Source: Anaerolineales bacterium UBA6131
Lineage (GTDB): Bacteria; Chloroflexota; Anaerolineae; UBA2200
Direction of reading: 5' to 3'
Length of the DNA: 7,594 nt
Assembly: GCA_002435875.1 (NCBI GenBank)
Contig: DIVN01000031.1
Coordinates: 1-7,594 of the forward strand
Position numbers and translations under genes: made by a program. Numbering within the stretch: position 1 is the stretch's first letter; every line of letters starts with the position of its first letter. The notes under the pieces are model-generated. The model saw only the letters and a program-made list of their open reading frames with translations. It did not search any database and was not told where the DNA came from. Positions 6,134 through 7,594 of the stretch are shown here, piece after piece.

Positions 6134-6696
6134 GGCTGCGCCTTTCCCTCGCACTGTACTGCTCCAAACGCCTCACGCATCGCTGCAACATTGCTGTCGG
6201 GCTTGATCGGCACCGTCTCACGCACGGCGACCTCCAGCATGTCCAGCTTCACCAGGCCAGTGACGTAAGCAAACGCGCCCAGGATAGCGGTGTTGACGAT
6301 CGGTGCCGTCTGGGGACCAAGGCGGTGCCTGATGGCGATAGCACTGGCGTCAACCGTGGCGGTTCTGAACTGTGAGGGCAAGGCGAAGGAGGCCGGAGGC
6401 TGTTCGCTGTTGATCAAGATCCATCCGCCGTCCTTCAAACCCGCAGTGACGTCCACAACCTGCATCAGACTGGGATCGAGCACCATGACATGGTCCGGGT
6501 GGTAGACCTGACAGCGGAGACGGACCGGCTGGTCATCGAACCTCAAGAAGGCCGCAACGGGGGCGCCACGCCTTTCCACGCCAAAGGCCGGAAAGGACTG
6601 CACATAGCTTCCGGCGCGGAATACTGCATCTGCCAGCACCTCTGAGGCTATGACCGCGCCCTGGCCTCCGCGGCCGTGAATTCGCACCTCAATCAC
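6130..6696 (-). CDS. porG: 2-oxoacid:ferredoxin oxidoreductase gamma subunit (PorG-like)
   Basis: This 188-residue gamma subunit corresponds to the CoA-binding domain of 2-oxoacid:ferredoxin oxidoreductases. It begins MIEVRIHGRGGQGAV, where GRGGQG (8-13) is the family hallmark. PAFGVERRGAPVAAFLR (36-52) is the second conserved block, and NTAILGAFAYVTG (135-147) and the VPIKPDSNVAAM end are also typical. The start is GTG, chosen because AAGGAGG lies 5 nt upstream and because it gives the family's normal N-terminus. A longer frame from ATG 6798 would add 34 residues with no homology feel and no ribosome binding site. The TGA stop overlaps the next ATG. A 125-nt gap separates it from the acyltransferase gene upstream; no convincing promoter was found there, only short palindromes. 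Confidence 0.92.
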   Translation of the reverse strand: MIEVRIHGRGGQGAVIASEVLADAVFRAGSYVQSFPAFGVERRGAPVAAFLRFDDQPVRLRCQVYHPDHVMVLDPSLMQVVDVTAGLKDGGWILINSEQPPASFALPSQFRTATVDASAIAIRHRLGPQTAPIVNTAILGAFAYVTGLVKLDMLEVAVRETVPIKPDSNVAAMREAFGAVQCEGKAQP

Positions 6697-6701
6697 CTCA
6701 T

Positions 6702-6708
6702 CCTCCTT
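6702..6708 (-). promoter_or_regulatory. Ribosome binding site fixing the GTG start of porG
   Basis: AAGGAGG on the minus strand ends 5 nt before the GTG at 6696. An ATG at 6701-6699 directly abuts this site, too close to be used, and is in another frame. Confidence 0.75.
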
Positions 6709-6821
6709 CTCGAAAGGCAGCCCTGCCCAGGCAACCGTATGATCGGTACCCCGGCAAGTGCCGGATGCGCCACTGCGCTCCGGTCTCTTCCTGTACATGC
6801 GATGAGCGTGCGGAGATGCAC

Positions 6822-7594
6822 CTACCGCGCCAAAATGATGCCCAACGCCATGGACATGAGCTTGGTCTCGTGGGGATCGGATCGTGAGGCAACGATCAGC
6901 GGTGACTTGGCACCCACGACCACTCCGGCCATGCGGCCTTTGGCAAAGTAGGTGATGGCCTTGGCCAGCATGTTACCAGCTTCGACATCTGGTGTGACCA
7001 GGATATCGGCACAGCCAGCAACGGCGCTCTGGATGCCCTTGATCGCGGCCGATTCTGCCGAAATGGCATTGTCCAGAGCCAACGGACCGTCTACTATCCC
7101 CCCCTGAATCTGCCGACGATCAGCCATCTTGGCCAGTGTCGCGGCATCCATACTTGTGGGAATCTTGGGGTTCACCATCTCGGTCGCTGCCAGGATCGCC
7201 ACCTTGGGCATCTCCAGGCCAAAGCGCTGCGCAACCATGATGGCGTTCTGCACGATCTCCACTTTCTGCTCAAGCGTAGGGGCAACCACAACCCCAGAAT
7301 CCGTCACGAACAACAGCCGATCAAAACCGGGGACCTCGAAAACCGCCACATGAGAGAGAAGGCGTCCGACACGCAGGCCGGCCTCGCGGTCGAGGGCCGC
7401 CCGCAGAAAGTCGCCGGTCTCTACCTTACCCTTCATGGCCAGGTCTGCATGTCCCATGCGCAAGAGCTCCATCACCTTGCGTGAGGCATCCCGGGGCGTC
7501 GGTTCGTGGATGATGATCATCCGCCCAATGTCGATACTTTGCTCCGAGGCCAGTCGCCGGATGAGCTCGCGGTCACCCACCAGAGTGCACTCTG
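6822..7594 (-). CDS. ptb: Phosphate butyryl/acetyltransferase family enzyme (Ptb-like), N-terminus off-window
   Basis: This enzyme reversibly converts acyl-CoA plus phosphate to acyl phosphate plus CoA. Together with an acyl kinase (not in this window) that would make ATP by substrate-level phosphorylation. About 257 residues are visible of a family near 300. The frame stays open to the window end, with ECTLVGDRELI at the visible start, so the GTG at 7580 is an internal valine and not the start. Conserved blocks, in order, are DLAMKGKVETGDFLRAAL, GRLLSHVAVFEVPG, LLFVTDSGVVVAPTLEQK, VAILAATEMVNPK, GGIVDGPLALDNAIS, DILVTPDVEAGNMLAK, AGVVVGAKSPLI and ASRSDPHETKL. The GPLALDNA block and the overall match favour Ptb over classical Pta, but acyl-chain preference cannot be read from sequence. 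It is upstream of porG by 125 nt on the same strand, which suggests that it uses the oxidoreductase's acyl-CoA product. Confidence 0.88.
   Translation of the reverse strand, partial: ECTLVGDRELIRRLASEQSIDIGRMIIIHEPTPRDASRKVMELLRMGHADLAMKGKVETGDFLRAALDREAGLRVGRLLSHVAVFEVPGFDRLLFVTDSGVVVAPTLEQKVEIVQNAIMVAQRFGLEMPKVAILAATEMVNPKIPTSMDAATLAKMADRRQIQGGIVDGPLALDNAISAESAAIKGIQSAVAGCADILVTPDVEAGNMLAKAITYFAKGRMAGVVVGAKSPLIVASRSDPHETKLMSMALGIILAR

Noticed and set aside
6134..6154. GTG 6154 as the start of the flavoprotein
   Set aside because: The ATG at 6133 forms the typical ATGA overlap with the porG stop and has better ribosome site spacing.
6751..6764. CCGGCAAGTGCCGG as an intrinsic terminator after ptb
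   Set aside because: The stem is only 5-6 bp with a tiny loop, and no T-run follows on either strand.
6697..6798. A 34-residue N-terminal extension of PorG from ATG 6798
   Set aside because: No ribosome binding site precedes it. The GTG at 6696 has AAGGAGG and gives the standard family N-terminus.
7578..7580. GTG at 7580 as the ptb start
   Set aside because: The frame stays open to 7594 and the valine sits inside the conserved LVGD segment; roughly 45 residues are expected upstream.
1..7594. tRNA or rRNA genes, CRISPR arrays, insertion sequences or attachment sites
   Set aside because: No regularly spaced repeats, transposase motifs, terminal inverted repeats or tRNA-like arms were seen in either strand.

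Overview
The window is GC-rich bacterial DNA with tightly packed genes. It holds two plus-strand genes (1-1376), a bidirectional terminator (1417-1450), and a six-gene minus-strand cluster (1461-7594) that converges on them. The two outermost genes, mutY on the left and a phosphate butyryl/acetyltransferase on the right, are cut by the window ends. The source is probably an anaerobic or facultatively anaerobic bacterium, because the main block encodes an oxygen-sensitive type of iron-sulfur 2-oxoacid:ferredoxin oxidoreductase. A lipoprotein whose lipidation cysteine leads straight into a Thr-Pro tail is a style common in Chloroflexota (for example Anaerolineae). That placement is an inference from style, not from a marker gene.

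Left part (1-1450, plus strand). This holds the C-terminal three quarters of the adenine DNA glycosylase MutY. A short intergenic region follows, with a good sigma70-type promoter flanked by a 10-bp direct repeat. Next comes a 123-residue lipoprotein that is almost all Thr/Pro/Ala after its lipid anchor, then a 14-bp hairpin that can serve both converging units.

Main part (minus strand, read from right to left). The order is ptb-like acyltransferase (partial), porG (gamma), a 582-residue FAD/NAD(P)/iron-sulfur protein, porA (alpha), porB (beta, thiamine diphosphate), and a metallo-beta-lactamase-fold hydrolase. From porG to porB the genes overlap by 4, 13 and 4 nt, and the hydrolase follows after 19 nt, so porG to the hydrolase looks like one translationally coupled operon. 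A 125-nt gap separates ptb from porG.

How the genes fit together. PorA, PorB and PorG would oxidise a 2-oxoacid with CoA to acyl-CoA and CO2. The usual small two-cluster ferredoxin subunit PorD is missing as a separate gene. Its start-like segment and its two-cluster end lie at opposite ends of the 582-residue protein, with a GltD-type flavoprotein between them. Electrons could therefore pass from the oxidoreductase clusters to FAD and on to NAD(P), or in reverse. The Ptb-type enzyme would convert the acyl-CoA to acyl phosphate, the precursor of ATP through a kinase not seen in this window. The nearest known parallel is the phenylglyoxylate dehydrogenase (Pad) system, which also carries a GltD-like NAD(P)-binding subunit. 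The substrate cannot be fixed from the sequence alone.
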